Assembly (NCBI RefSeq): GCF_019880585.1
Contig: NZ_JAINVV010000004.1
Span: 124,001-188,000 of the forward strand
Reading direction: 5' to 3'
Source of the DNA: Sphingomonas colocasiae
GTDB taxonomy: Bacteria; Pseudomonadota; Alphaproteobacteria; Sphingomonadales; Sphingomonadaceae
Length of the DNA: 64,000 bases
Every line of letters starts with the position of its first letter. The first letter of the stretch is position 1. The notes beneath the pieces were generated by a model. That model did no database searches. It was not told where the DNA came from and was given only the letters and a program-made list of their open reading frames with translations. Below are positions 1 through 8,139 of this stretch, piece by piece. The position numbers were made by a program, and so were the translations under genes.

Positions 1-371
1 GGCACCGCGCCGGCATGGCCCTTGTAGACGAACCGGTCGACGCGCTCGATGAACACGACATCGCCGACGCGGCCGATATTGCGCACGTCCAGCTTGATCG
101 ATTCGGTGCCGTCGCCAAGCTGCGCGATGCGCTCCGCGATCGCCTTTTGCCCGTTGATCGGTTCGATCATCATCGAATGGAGCACGGCGTCGTCGGCGAA
201 CATCGCGCCCGCGCCCGCCCAGTCCCTGGTGTTCCATGCCTCGATCTGCCGTTCGACCACCGCGATCTTCGGATCCTTCGCCATGCTCTTCTCCTGTTGC
301 GGCGAATCGCCTGCGAAGGCGGGGGCCGAAATCGCGGCCATCAGCGCCGCCGCCAGCATCCCGAAACGCAT
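1..371 (-). CDS. Exported SnoaL / limonene-epoxide-hydrolase-like protein (partial)
   Basis: Reading the minus strand from ATG at 371, the frame stays open to the window edge (about 123 codons), so the C-terminus is missing. The first 20 or so residues (MRFGMLAAALM...APAFA) look like a cleavable Sec signal. The body has the pattern of small cone-shaped SnoaL-like enzymes: VVERQIEAWNTRDW, then DDAVLHSMMIEPINGQKAI, then FIERVDRFVYKGH. Limonene-1,2-epoxide hydrolases share this fold, but the substrate cannot be told. A second in-frame ATG at 284 (MAKDPKIAVV) has its own perfect Shine-Dalgarno sequence, so both a secreted and a cytoplasmic form are possible. The neighbours are catabolic genes. 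The SnoaL-type fold is fairly safe; the reaction is unknown. Confidence 0.7.
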   Translation of the reverse strand, partial: MRFGMLAAALMAAISAPAFAGDSPQQEKSMAKDPKIAVVERQIEAWNTRDWAGAGAMFADDAVLHSMMIEPINGQKAIAERIAQLGDGTESIKLDVRNIGRVGDVVFIERVDRFVYKGHAGAV

Positions 372-380
372 GCTCTTCTC

Positions 381-396
381 CTATTGGTATGACTAT
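381..396 (-). promoter_or_regulatory. Candidate operator, copy 1 of a shared 16-bp element
   Basis: The plus strand reads CTATTGGTATGACTAT just upstream of the Shine-Dalgarno site of the SnoaL-like gene. It matches 12 of 16 positions with the element before the thiolase gene at 11665-11680. Position near the transcript start fits an operator. No regulator is identified, and the match could be chance. Confidence 0.3.
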
Positions 397-509
397 GAAA
401 GCGATGCTGTCGGGTTGCGAGGCGCAGGTCAAGCCCCATGGAGCGACAAACTTGCGTAACCAGACCGATGCGCGTATTGCAACTGAATGACACGCAGCAA
501 AGGTGCAGC

Positions 510-2000
510 ATGAAGGTAGAGCGTCTGCCGCCGATCCGATCGTCACTCCAGCCGAGCAACCACCCCTATCTCAACGGCGCGTGGACGCCGCAGATGGAGG
601 AGGTGAACGCGATCGACCTCGACGTGATCGAGGGGGAGATTCCGTACGATCTCGATGGCATCTATCTGCGCAACACCGAGAATCAGATCCACCAGCCGGC
701 CGGGCGCCACCACCCGTTCGACGGCGACGGGATGATCCACCAGATCGACATCCGCGACGGCAAGGCGAGCTATCGCAACCGTTTCATCCGCACGCGCTGC
801 TTCCATGCGGAGCAGGAAGCGGGGCGCTCGCTCTGGGGCGGGCTGATGGACGGGCCGGGCGTTTCGGAACGGCCGGGCTTCGGCGCGCATGGCCGGCTGA
901 AGGACAGCGCGAGCACCGACGTGATCGTGCATGGCGGCAAGGCGATCGCGACCTTCTACCAGTGCGGTGAGGCCTATGTGCTCGACCCCGAGACGCTGGA
1001 GACCGAAGGGGTCGCCCCCTGGGTGCCGATCGACGGCATCTCCGCGCACCCCAAGCTCGATCCGCTGACGGGCGAACTGCTGTTCTTCAACTATTCGACG
1101 CACGCGCCCTACATGCATTACGGCACCGTCGATCCGGCCGGGCGGCTGACCCGCTACACGCCGGTGCCGACGCCGGGGCCGCGGCTGCCGCACGACATGA
1201 TCTTCACGAAGAACTGGGCGATCCTGAACGACATGCCCGTCTTCTGGGACGCGGAGCTGCTCAAGCGCGACATCCATGCCGTGCGCCTGCACGAAGGGGT
1301 GCCGACGCGCTTCGCGCTGGTGCCGCGCGACGGCGACGGCGATATCCGCTGGTTCGAGGCGGAGCCGACCTATGTGCTCCACTGGAACAATGCCTATGAG
1401 GATGGCGACGAGGTGATCGTCGACGGCTATTTCCAGGAAAATCCGACGCCCGATCCGATCCCCAACGAGGATGGCTACGGGCATTTGATGGCCTATCTCG
1501 ACCAGTCGAGCATGCGGCCCCGGCTGCATCGCTGGCGCTTCGACCTGAAGACGGGCGAGACGCGCGAGGAGCGGCTGGACGATCGCATCCTCGAATTCGG
1601 CATGATCAACCAGCGCTTCCTGGGCCAGCCCTATCGTTACGCCTATAGCGCGGTGGCGAAGCCCGGCTGGTTCCTGTTCAACGGGCTGGTCAAGCATGAC
1701 CTGGCGACCGGGGAATCCTGGACGGTGACGCTGGAGGAGGGGCGCTACGCCTCCGAAGCGCCGTTCGCGCCGCGCACCGGCGGCACGCAAGAGGATGACG
1801 GCTATCTGATCAGCTTCGTGACCGACGAGAACCGGGGCACGTCGGAATGCGTCATCATCGATTGCAAGCGCTTCGAGGATGGCCCGATCTGCCGCATCGC
1901 GCTGCCGCACAAGATCTGCAGCGGCACCCATGCGCATTGGGTGGAGCGCAAGGATCTGGAGGCGGCCAAGGCCGAGCGGCGGGAAGCGCTGGCGGCCTGA
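510..2000 (+). CDS. Carotenoid-cleavage-type dioxygenase (RPE65/lignostilbene dioxygenase family)
   Basis: Non-haem iron dioxygenase family that splits an alkene double bond to two carbonyls; bacterial members act on apocarotenoids or lignin-derived stilbenes. The 496-residue product has the usual length. The four iron-binding histidines expected of this beta-propeller are plausibly H180 (ISAHPKLD), H228 (LPHDMIFT), H291 (YVLHWNNAYEDGD) and H474 (SGTHAHW). The N-terminal GIYLRNTENQ and DGDGMIHQI are family landmarks. The start was chosen at ATG 510 because AAAGGTG lies at a good distance upstream. It stands alone on plus, divergent from the SnoaL-like gene. The neighbouring feruloyl-CoA-synthetase-like ligase would suit an aromatic stilbene substrate, but that is inference. 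Confidence 0.85.
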   Translation: MKVERLPPIRSSLQPSNHPYLNGAWTPQMEEVNAIDLDVIEGEIPYDLDGIYLRNTENQIHQPAGRHHPFDGDGMIHQIDIRDGKASYRNRFIRTRCFHAEQEAGRSLWGGLMDGPGVSERPGFGAHGRLKDSASTDVIVHGGKAIATFYQCGEAYVLDPETLETEGVAPWVPIDGISAHPKLDPLTGELLFFNYSTHAPYMHYGTVDPAGRLTRYTPVPTPGPRLPHDMIFTKNWAILNDMPVFWDAELLKRDIHAVRLHEGVPTRFALVPRDGDGDIRWFEAEPTYVLHWNNAYEDGDEVIVDGYFQENPTPDPIPNEDGYGHLMAYLDQSSMRPRLHRWRFDLKTGETREERLDDRILEFGMINQRFLGQPYRYAYSAVAKPGWFLFNGLVKHDLATGESWTVTLEEGRYASEAPFAPRTGGTQEDDGYLISFVTDENRGTSECVIIDCKRFEDGPICRIALPHKICSGTHAHWVERKDLEAAKAERREALAA

Positions 2001-2028
2001 GGTGGGGTGGGGTCCCGCGCCCACTCAT

Positions 2029-2110
2029 GTCATTCCCGCGAACGCGGGAATCCAGTGTCGTAGAGCACTATGATCGACATCTCCTGGATTCCCGCATTCG
2101 CGGGAATGAC
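2029..2110. repeat. Paired inverted repeat (CATTCCCGC family)
   Basis: Two 27-nt arms, each itself a small hairpin (CATTCCCGCnnnnGCGGGAAT), face each other and match at 26 of 27 positions. It lies between the convergent stops of the dioxygenase and CoA-ligase genes. The same unit recurs at 62702-62782 and, as a single hairpin, at 21610-21635. This is a REP-like dispersed element; a terminator role is possible. Confidence 0.85.
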
Positions 2111-2129
2111 AGGGTTCTAACTGGCCTGC

Positions 2130-3827
2130 CTACTCCGCCGCCAGCACCAGCGCGCGCAGATCGGCGCGCATCACCTTGTTCATCGCATTGCGCGGCAGGG
2201 CGGGGACCGCGACCACGCGTTCCGGGCGCTTGAACACCGCGACGCCAGCCGCCGCCAGCCGCTCGCCGAGTTCGCGGACGCTGGGCGGCGTCGCGCCGTC
2301 CTCGACGACCACCGCCACCGCGACGCGTTCGCCGAGATCGGCATCGGGTACGCCGACGCTCGCCGCCTCGCGCACGCCGGGGATGCCGACCAGCAGTTCG
2401 TCGATCTCCGCCGGCGAGATGTTCACGCCGCCGCGTACGATGATCTCCTTCGATCGGCCGACAAAGCGGTAGAAGCGTTCGAGCGGCCCGTCCCCCGCGA
2501 TCTCGAACAGGTCTCCGGTGCGGAACCAGTCGCCGTCGAACGCGGCCCGGGTGAGCGCCGGCGAGCGCCAATATTGGGCGAAGGTGGTGCCGCCGCTGAT
2601 CTGCATCTCGCCGGGCCGGCCGGGCGTGGTGATTTCCTCGCCGCTGGCTTCGTCGATCAGCCGGGTGCGTATCACGCGCGCGACGGGGCTGTCCCAGCTG
2701 ATGCCGGCCGCGCCGAAGCGCGGGAAGAAATGCGCGCGCTCCGCCCGGTCCGGCACGTCGGCGGGGCTGGAGATCAGCGACATGCCCTCGTTCGATCCGA
2801 AGATGTTGCAGATCTCTATGCCATAGCCGTCGGCCCAGCCCTCGATCAGCCAGGGGGTGAGCGGCGCGGAGCCCGATCCGATCGCGCGCAGCGAGGAGAT
2901 GTCGGTATCGCCCATGATCGCGGGCTGCTTCAGCAGCGCCGTGAGCACGGCGGGCGGCGCGATCGTATAGGTGACGCGCTCCGCCGCGATCTGCTTCAGG
3001 AAGACGCCAAGGTCGAAGGGATGGTGCAGCACCAGCTTCCCGCCAATCTCCAGCCAGGGCATCACCAGTCCGCCGATCGAGGCGATGTTGACCAGCGGGA
3101 AGGGGTTCAGCAGCACGTCCCCCGGCACCATCTCGCACGCCCAGACCAGCACATGGGCGTTGAGCACCCAGTGATTATGGTCGCGCGGCACGCCCTTGGG
3201 CCGCGCCTCCGTGCCCGAAGTCCAGCAGATCGTCAGCACCTCGCCCGCATCGACCGGATTGCCGGCCAGCCAGGGCGCCACCGTCGCGGGATCGGCGGCG
3301 TCGATCGCGGCGCGCAGGTCCACGCCATGCGCCGTCGGGCCAAACACCAGCACTTCCATGCCCGGCAGCGCTTCGGCGAGCGCCGCCGCCATCGCGGCAT
3401 GATCATGGCCATGAAAGCCGGGAATGGTGATGAAGGCGCGTGGTTCGGCCTGTTCGACGATGTGCGACAATTCGTGCGCGCGATATTGCATGACGACAGG
3501 GCTAAGGATCAGCCCCAGCCGCGCCGCCGCCAGGAAGATGGTGACCGCGTCGATGGTGTTGGGAAGCTGCACGCAGATGCGGTCGTCCTTCGCCAGCCCG
3601 CGCGCGATCAGCGCGGCGCATGTCCGCTCGACACGGTCCTGCAGTGCAAGCCAGGTCAGGCGCTCCGGCGCGCGCCCGTCCAGCGCCTCCCGATTGAGCG
3701 GATCGACGATCGCCTCCGCCGCGCCGCCCGCCATCGCCGCCCGCTGAAACAGCGTATCCACGCAGGCCCCGTCCCACCATCCGCGTGAAACATGGTCGGC
3801 GGTGCGCTCGGCCGGCGTCAGGAACAT
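2130..3827 (-). CDS. AMP-dependent acyl-CoA ligase
   Basis: ANL-superfamily adenylating enzyme that would activate a carboxylic acid as acyl-AMP and then acyl-CoA in the cytoplasm. The 565-residue product shows the phosphate-binding loop TSGTEARPKG at about residues 203-212, the adenine-site motif IFGSNEGMS, and the hinge region GRSKEIIVRGGVNISPAEID. The C-terminal NKVMRADL supplies the catalytic Lys. ATG 3827 is preceded by GAGGGAGAG. It is divergent from the DapB-like/thiolase/nitronate operon, which suggests the ligase starts the pathway those genes continue. Whether the acid is aromatic, fatty or terpenoid cannot be decided from sequence alone. Confidence 0.85.
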   Translation of the reverse strand: MFLTPAERTADHVSRGWWDGACVDTLFQRAAMAGGAAEAIVDPLNREALDGRAPERLTWLALQDRVERTCAALIARGLAKDDRICVQLPNTIDAVTIFLAAARLGLILSPVVMQYRAHELSHIVEQAEPRAFITIPGFHGHDHAAMAAALAEALPGMEVLVFGPTAHGVDLRAAIDAADPATVAPWLAGNPVDAGEVLTICWTSGTEARPKGVPRDHNHWVLNAHVLVWACEMVPGDVLLNPFPLVNIASIGGLVMPWLEIGGKLVLHHPFDLGVFLKQIAAERVTYTIAPPAVLTALLKQPAIMGDTDISSLRAIGSGSAPLTPWLIEGWADGYGIEICNIFGSNEGMSLISSPADVPDRAERAHFFPRFGAAGISWDSPVARVIRTRLIDEASGEEITTPGRPGEMQISGGTTFAQYWRSPALTRAAFDGDWFRTGDLFEIAGDGPLERFYRFVGRSKEIIVRGGVNISPAEIDELLVGIPGVREAASVGVPDADLGERVAVAVVVEDGATPPSVRELGERLAAAGVAVFKRPERVVAVPALPRNAMNKVMRADLRALVLAAE

Positions 3828-3921
3828 CGCTCTCTCCCTCTTGTACTTTCAAACTTTCATAAAGATACTGACATCGCCGGGCAAGTGATCTACGATCGCA
3901 GCATGGCGCCGCGATGCGGCC
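3828..3921. promoter_or_regulatory. Divergent promoter region with tandem ACTTTCA repeats
   Basis: Short, AT-richer spacer between two divergent catabolic genes. On plus, TTGTAC (3841) and GATACT are 17 nt apart and could serve as -35 and -10. Two direct ACTTTCA copies (3845 and 3853) and a small palindrome CTTTCATAAAG (3855-3865) lie between them, as expected for a repressor site. The regulator is not in the window. Confidence 0.4.
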
Positions 3922-4998
3922 ATGACGAACGAAATTTCTGGGGGGAGAGCCGCGATTCCGATCCGAGTCATCCAATGGGCGACGGGCTCCATGGGCCGCA
4001 CCTCGCTGCGCCGGATCATCGATCATCCCGGCCTCGAACTGGCGGGCGTCCATGTCTATTCCGCCGACAAGGCCGGGCGCGACGCGGGCGAGATCGCGCG
4101 GCGGCCGCCCGTCGGCATCATCGCCACCAGCGATCGCGACGCCATATTGGCGACGGCGGCGGACGTCGTGATCCACGCGCCGCGCATCACCCTGCCCTAT
4201 GACGCGCTGGTGCCCGATGTGGAGGCGCTGCTGCGATCGGGCAAGAATGTGATCTCGACGGCGGGCTTCCACTGGCCTTCGGCGCAGGGCGCCGAATATG
4301 CCGACAGGCTGCGCGACGCCGCGATCGCGGGGGGCGCGACGCTCGCGGGGGTGGGGGTGAATCCCGGCACCATCGTCGAGCGGCTGGCGCTGGCGGCGAC
4401 CGCGATGTGCGTTGATCTCGATTCGCTCACCGTCTCCGAAACCGTCGATGCCTCGGCGATGGCGAGCCCCGCCTTCGTGTTCGACCTGATGGGGCTGGGC
4501 AGCGATCCCGCGACGCGCGATATCCGCAACGGTCCGCTCGCCGCGCTCTATTCGACGCTGTTTTCCGAAGTGCTGCATTTCGCGGCGCACAGCATGAAGA
4601 CGGTGATCGCGTCGATCACGCCCGATCACCGGCTGACGCTGGCGCCGCGCGACATTGTCGTGCAGGCGGGGCTGATCCCGGCGGGCACCGTGGCGGCGAC
4701 CGAATGGCGCTGGACCGCGCATCTCGCCAATGGCGCGGATTTCACATTGTCGATCCTGTGGACCGCCGATCCCTCGCTCCACGCCAATAACAACGGCCAT
4801 TGGGATATCCGGATCGAGGGGCGGCCCAATATCCGCATGACGCTCGACATATCGGAGGCCGATCCGGCGGCGCCGCCGTCGCGCGCGCTGACCGACGCGA
4901 CGATGGCGGTGGCGATCAACGCGATTCCCGATGTGGTCGCGGCGCCCCCCGGCCTGTTCGCGTTCATGCCGCCCACGGCCTGGCGGGCGGCGGCATGA
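3922..4998 (+). CDS. DapB-like NAD(P)-dependent dehydrogenase (diaminopentanoate-dehydrogenase type)
   Basis: Rossmann-fold oxidoreductase of the family often labelled dihydrodipicolinate reductase N-terminal domain. The nucleotide-binding start is VIQWATGSMGRTSLRRII at residues 15-32, followed by the conserved GVHVYSADKAGRDAGEI and later GVNPGTIVE. Lysine biosynthesis is not implied: the true dapB is at 51511. Relatives act in unrelated catabolic clusters, and the substrate here is unknown. The ATG at 3922 has a weak ribosome site, while a strong GGGGGAGAG sits six bases before an in-frame ATT (codon 12), where the conserved part begins, so the real start is uncertain. The stop overlaps the next ATG (ATGA), so translation is coupled to the thiolase. 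Confidence 0.75.
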   Translation: MTNEISGGRAAIPIRVIQWATGSMGRTSLRRIIDHPGLELAGVHVYSADKAGRDAGEIARRPPVGIIATSDRDAILATAADVVIHAPRITLPYDALVPDVEALLRSGKNVISTAGFHWPSAQGAEYADRLRDAAIAGGATLAGVGVNPGTIVERLALAATAMCVDLDSLTVSETVDASAMASPAFVFDLMGLGSDPATRDIRNGPLAALYSTLFSEVLHFAAHSMKTVIASITPDHRLTLAPRDIVVQAGLIPAGTVAATEWRWTAHLANGADFTLSILWTADPSLHANNNGHWDIRIEGRPNIRMTLDISEADPAAPPSRALTDATMAVAINAIPDVVAAPPGLFAFMPPTAWRAAA

Positions 4999-6143
4999 GC
5001 GCCGTCTATATCCATGACGCGCTGCGCACGCCGCGCGGCAAGGCGCGCGCCGATGGCGGGCTGGCGGGCGAGACGCCGCAATCCCTGGTCGCGCATCTCG
5101 TCGATGCGCTGGAGGCGCGCGGCCATGATCCGCGCGGGCGCGCGGGACGGCTGACCCTGGGCTGTGTCGGCCAGATCGGCGCGCAGGGCGGGCATGTCGC
5201 GATGGTGGCGAAGCTGAAGGCGGGATTGCCCGACGCGATGCCTGCCCACACGATCAACAATTTCTGCGCGTCCGGGCTCAGCGCGATCGGCCTGTCCGCC
5301 GCCGCCATCGCCGCCGGGCAGGCGCAATGGGCGCTGGGCGGCGGGGTGGAGATGCTGTCGCGCGTCGCCTTCATGGCCGATGGCGCGGATTATTACACCG
5401 CCGCCGACATGGATCCGCCCCGGCGCTACATCCCCGTCGCGCTCGCCGCCGATCTGCTGGCGGAAAAGGAAGGGATCGATCGCGCGGCGCTCGATGCCGT
5501 CGCGCTCGCATCGCAGGCGCGCGCCGTCGCGGCGGAAGCGCGGCCCGAACTGCTCGCCTCGCGCATCGCCGTCGCCGGGCTGGACCGTGACGAGGCGGTG
5601 CGCCCGACCGACGCCGCGCGGCTCGCGGCGCTGCCGCCCGCCTTCGCGGTGCTGGCCGATCAGTATCGCGGCGTGATCGGCGACGCGCCGATCGACCATC
5701 GCCACAGCGTCGGCCACGCGCCGCCCATGGCCGATGGCGCGGGGCTGGCTTTGCTCGGCCCGAAGGAGGGCGCGCGGGCCCGCATCCTGGCGATCGCGGA
5801 AGCCGGCGGGGATCCGCGCGATTCGCTGACCGCCGGCTTCGCCGCGATGGACATCGCGCTCGATCGCGCCGGGCTGACGCTGGACCGGATCGACCGGATC
5901 GAGTTCATGGAGGCATTCGGCGTCACCATCGCCAAGTTCATGCGCGATCGCGCGCCGGACCCTGCTCGCGTCAATGTCGGCGGCGGCCATATCGCCAAGG
6001 GGCATCCGATGGGGGCCACGGGCGCGATCCTGCTGTCGACATTGCTCGACGCGCTCGACGCGGCGGACGGAACATTGGGGCTGGTGGTCGCGACGGGCGC
6101 GCAGGGCGTCGGCGTCGCCATGATCGTGGAGCGGATCGGATGA
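4995..6143 (+). CDS. Thiolase-family protein with altered active site
   Basis: Thiolases cleave 3-ketoacyl-CoA with CoA, using an acyl-accepting Cys, a second Cys and a His. This 382-residue protein keeps the nucleophile loop (INNFCASGLSA) and the His loop (GGGHIAKGHPMGATGA). The C-terminal motif that normally carries the second Cys reads VATGAQGVGVAM, with Thr in the Cys place, and the usual NEAF motif reads MEAF. It may therefore be a CoA-binding relative rather than a normal thiolase, or use a different base. ATG 4995 overlaps the previous stop, and its own stop overlaps the next start, so the three genes form a tight operon. Confidence 0.8.
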   Translation: MSAVYIHDALRTPRGKARADGGLAGETPQSLVAHLVDALEARGHDPRGRAGRLTLGCVGQIGAQGGHVAMVAKLKAGLPDAMPAHTINNFCASGLSAIGLSAAAIAAGQAQWALGGGVEMLSRVAFMADGADYYTAADMDPPRRYIPVALAADLLAEKEGIDRAALDAVALASQARAVAAEARPELLASRIAVAGLDRDEAVRPTDAARLAALPPAFAVLADQYRGVIGDAPIDHRHSVGHAPPMADGAGLALLGPKEGARARILAIAEAGGDPRDSLTAGFAAMDIALDRAGLTLDRIDRIEFMEAFGVTIAKFMRDRAPDPARVNVGGGHIAKGHPMGATGAILLSTLLDALDAADGTLGLVVATGAQGVGVAMIVERIG

Positions 6144-7045
6144 TCGAGAAATTGCGCCTGCCGGTGGTGGCCGCGCCGATGTTCCTGGTGTCCGGGCCGG
6201 ACATGGTGATCGCCGCCGCGCGCGCCGGAATCGTCGGCGCCTTTCCCACGCCCAATTGCCGCACGGCGGCGGAACTGGACGGCTGGATGGCGCGGATCGC
6301 GGCGGAAACGGCGGATGCGCCGGGCCTGTGGGCGGCGAACCTCGTCACCCATTCGAGCAACGCGCGGCTTGCCGACGATCTGGCGCTGGTGGCGAAGCAC
6401 AGGCCACCGATCGTGATCACCGCGCTGGGCAGCCCCGCGCCCGCGATCGAGGCGGTGCACGGCTATGGCGGCACGGTGCTGGCCGACGTCATCAACGTGC
6501 CGCTCGCGCGCAAGGCCGCGGCGGCGGGGGCCGACGGGCTGGTCTGCGTTTCGGCGGGGGCGGGCGGGCATACCGGCTTCCTTTCCCCCTTCGCCTTCAT
6601 CTCCGCGTTGCGCGCCGAGTTCGGCGGGCTCATCTGCGTCGGCGGCGGCATCGCCGATGGCGCGGGCGTGGCGGGCGCGATCGCGGCGGGCGCGGACCTC
6701 GTCTATATGGGCACGCGCTTCCTGGCGGCCGAGGAAAGCATGGCGGTGGCCGGTTACAAGGACATGGTGGTGGCGAGCGGGCTGGAGCACCTGATCGTCA
6801 GCGCCGCGATCACCGGCACCCCGGCATCCTGGCTGATTCCCTCGCTTGTCGCCTGCGGGTACGATCCCGCCGCGCTGGGCGCCGCCGCGACGCGCGATTA
6901 TGGCGGCGATGCCCACAAGAAGTGGAAGGACCTCTGGGCGGCGGGGCAGGGGGTCGGCGCGGTCCGCGGCATCGAGCCGGTCCGCGCGATCGTCGATGCG
7001 ATCGCGGGGCAATATGCGGCGGCGGTTGAACGGCTTGCGGGATAG
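6140..7045 (+). CDS. Nitronate-monooxygenase-like flavoprotein
   Basis: FMN-dependent TIM-barrel protein of the 2-nitropropane dioxygenase family, 301 residues. Visible landmarks are the N-terminal PVVAAPMFLVSGPDM, the glycine-rich phosphate site GADGLVCVSAGAGGHTG, and LICVGGGIADGAGVAGAI followed by GADLVYMGTRFLA. Many family members do not act on nitroalkanes; some are enoyl or quinone reductases. Encoded with a DapB-like enzyme and a thiolase-like protein, a redox step on a CoA-linked intermediate is at least as likely as nitronate oxidation. It is the last gene of the operon and overlaps the thiolase stop by four bases. Confidence 0.8.
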   Translation: MIEKLRLPVVAAPMFLVSGPDMVIAAARAGIVGAFPTPNCRTAAELDGWMARIAAETADAPGLWAANLVTHSSNARLADDLALVAKHRPPIVITALGSPAPAIEAVHGYGGTVLADVINVPLARKAAAAGADGLVCVSAGAGGHTGFLSPFAFISALRAEFGGLICVGGGIADGAGVAGAIAAGADLVYMGTRFLAAEESMAVAGYKDMVVASGLEHLIVSAAITGTPASWLIPSLVACGYDPAALGAAATRDYGGDAHKKWKDLWAAGQGVGAVRGIEPVRAIVDAIAGQYAAAVERLAG

Positions 7046-7050
7046 CTAAC

Positions 7051-7147
7051 CCCGTCGCTCCAGCGAAAGCTGGAGCCCATGTGATCTTCGAGCGGCGGTG
7101 CGGTTGGACGCACCGTATAGGCTCCAGCTTTCGCTGGAGCGACGGGG
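7051..7147. repeat. Long inverted repeat (CGTCGCTCCAGCGAAAGCTGG family)
   Basis: The arms start CCCGTCGCTCCAGC at 7051 and end GCTGGAGCGACGGGG at 7147, each with an internal small hairpin, enclosing about 50 nt. It directly follows the nitronate-monooxygenase-like gene. It is a dispersed-repeat type different from the CATTCCCGC family. Confidence 0.8.
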
Positions 7148-7180
7148 TGGTTGCTATCTCAACAAATGCCAACCCAACAC

Positions 7181-7306
7181 GTCATCCCAGCGCAGGCTGG
7201 GATCTCCCACAGAAAAAAGCGCGATCTGGTTGGCAGACCCCAGCCCTCGCCAAAGGCGAGGTTTATCCTGAGCGCCTGCTTCCAGGCAGTCGAAGGGCTG
7301 GAGTGA
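7181..7306. repeat. Degenerate repeat remnants
   Basis: A single hairpin with arms CATCCCAGC and GCTGGGATC (7181-7206) is followed at about 7264-7302 by a worn unit (TTTATCCTGAGCGCCTG...CAGTCGAAGGG) related to the TGTCGAAG repeat family seen at 19521 and 44043. No gene is visible between 7046 and 7329. Confidence 0.55.
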
Positions 7307-7329
7307 CGTGTAGGTTTGAAGTCTGGCGT

Positions 7330-8121
7330 CTACACCCGCTTCGGCGGCCAGGGCACGAAGCCCGAGGTTTGCCGCACATAGTCCGCATAGCCTTCGCGGG
7401 TCTTGCCCAGGCGGCGTTCGATCGTCGGCGCGCCGGACCATTTCATCAGCGTCCAGGTGAGCAGCACCGGGCCGGGCAGCGCCCATAGGCCGGTGCCGGT
7501 TTCCGCGGCGATCAGCCACAGCCCCCACCAGGTGAGCGCGTCGCCGAAATAATTGGGATGGCGCGTATAGCGCCACAGGCCGCGATTCATCACCTGGCCG
7601 GCATTGGCGGGATCGCGCTTGAAGCGGACGAGCTGCGCGTCGCCCACCGTTTCGAACAGGATGCCGGCAAGCGCCACGCCCGCGCCGATCCAGCCGAGCA
7701 CGCCCACCGCCGGCGCGGCATCGACCTGGCCGAGCTGGACGGGCAGGCAGACGACGAACAGCAGCGGCGCCTGCGTCGCGAACACCAGCAGCGCGGATGC
7801 CTTGGCGAAGCTCCAGCCCTTCGCGGATTCGGCCTTGCCCAGCAGCGCCTGGTAACGCCGGTCCGGCCCATGATCGCGCCAGCGCCAGATCATGTAGCTG
7901 CCCAGCCGCGCCGCCCACAGCCCGCACAGGCCGAGCAGCAGCAACTTGCGCTGCGGATCGCCGCCGGCCTGGGCATAGCTTGTCGCCGCCATCACCAGCA
8001 TGCCCCAGGCCCAGAAGCTGTCGACGGGCGTCACGTCGCGCATCGGCAGGCAGATCAGCCACAGCAGCGCGAAGCAGCCGGCCAGGATCAGCGCGTTGGT
8101 CACCAGTATCGAAAGCAGCAT
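7330..8121 (-). CDS. DUF1295 membrane protein (steroid 5-alpha-reductase / ICMT-like fold)
   Basis: Integral membrane protein of 263 residues with about six hydrophobic segments. The C-terminal half has the DUF1295 signature RGLWRYTRHPNYFGDALTWW and ends KTREGYADYVRQTSGFVPW, as in membrane methyltransferases and steroid 5-alpha reductases. The actual reaction of DUF1295 proteins is unknown. ATG 8121 has GGGGGAACGACG upstream. It follows the CoA ligase by 18 nt, so it is probably the last gene of a four-gene minus operon (thiolase, SnoaL-like, ligase, DUF1295). That context fits a role in lipid or sterol-like substrate handling, but this is inference. Confidence 0.8.
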   Translation of the reverse strand: MLLSILVTNALILAGCFALLWLICLPMRDVTPVDSFWAWGMLVMAATSYAQAGGDPQRKLLLLGLCGLWAARLGSYMIWRWRDHGPDRRYQALLGKAESAKGWSFAKASALLVFATQAPLLFVVCLPVQLGQVDAAPAVGVLGWIGAGVALAGILFETVGDAQLVRFKRDPANAGQVMNRGLWRYTRHPNYFGDALTWWGLWLIAAETGTGLWALPGPVLLTWTLMKWSGAPTIERRLGKTREGYADYVRQTSGFVPWPPKRV

Positions 8122-8139
8122 CGTCGTTCCCCCAGAAAT

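Noticed and set aside
3922-4998. Second dapB for lysine synthesis
   Set aside because: Lacks the DapB substrate motif; the true dapB is at 51511-52239.
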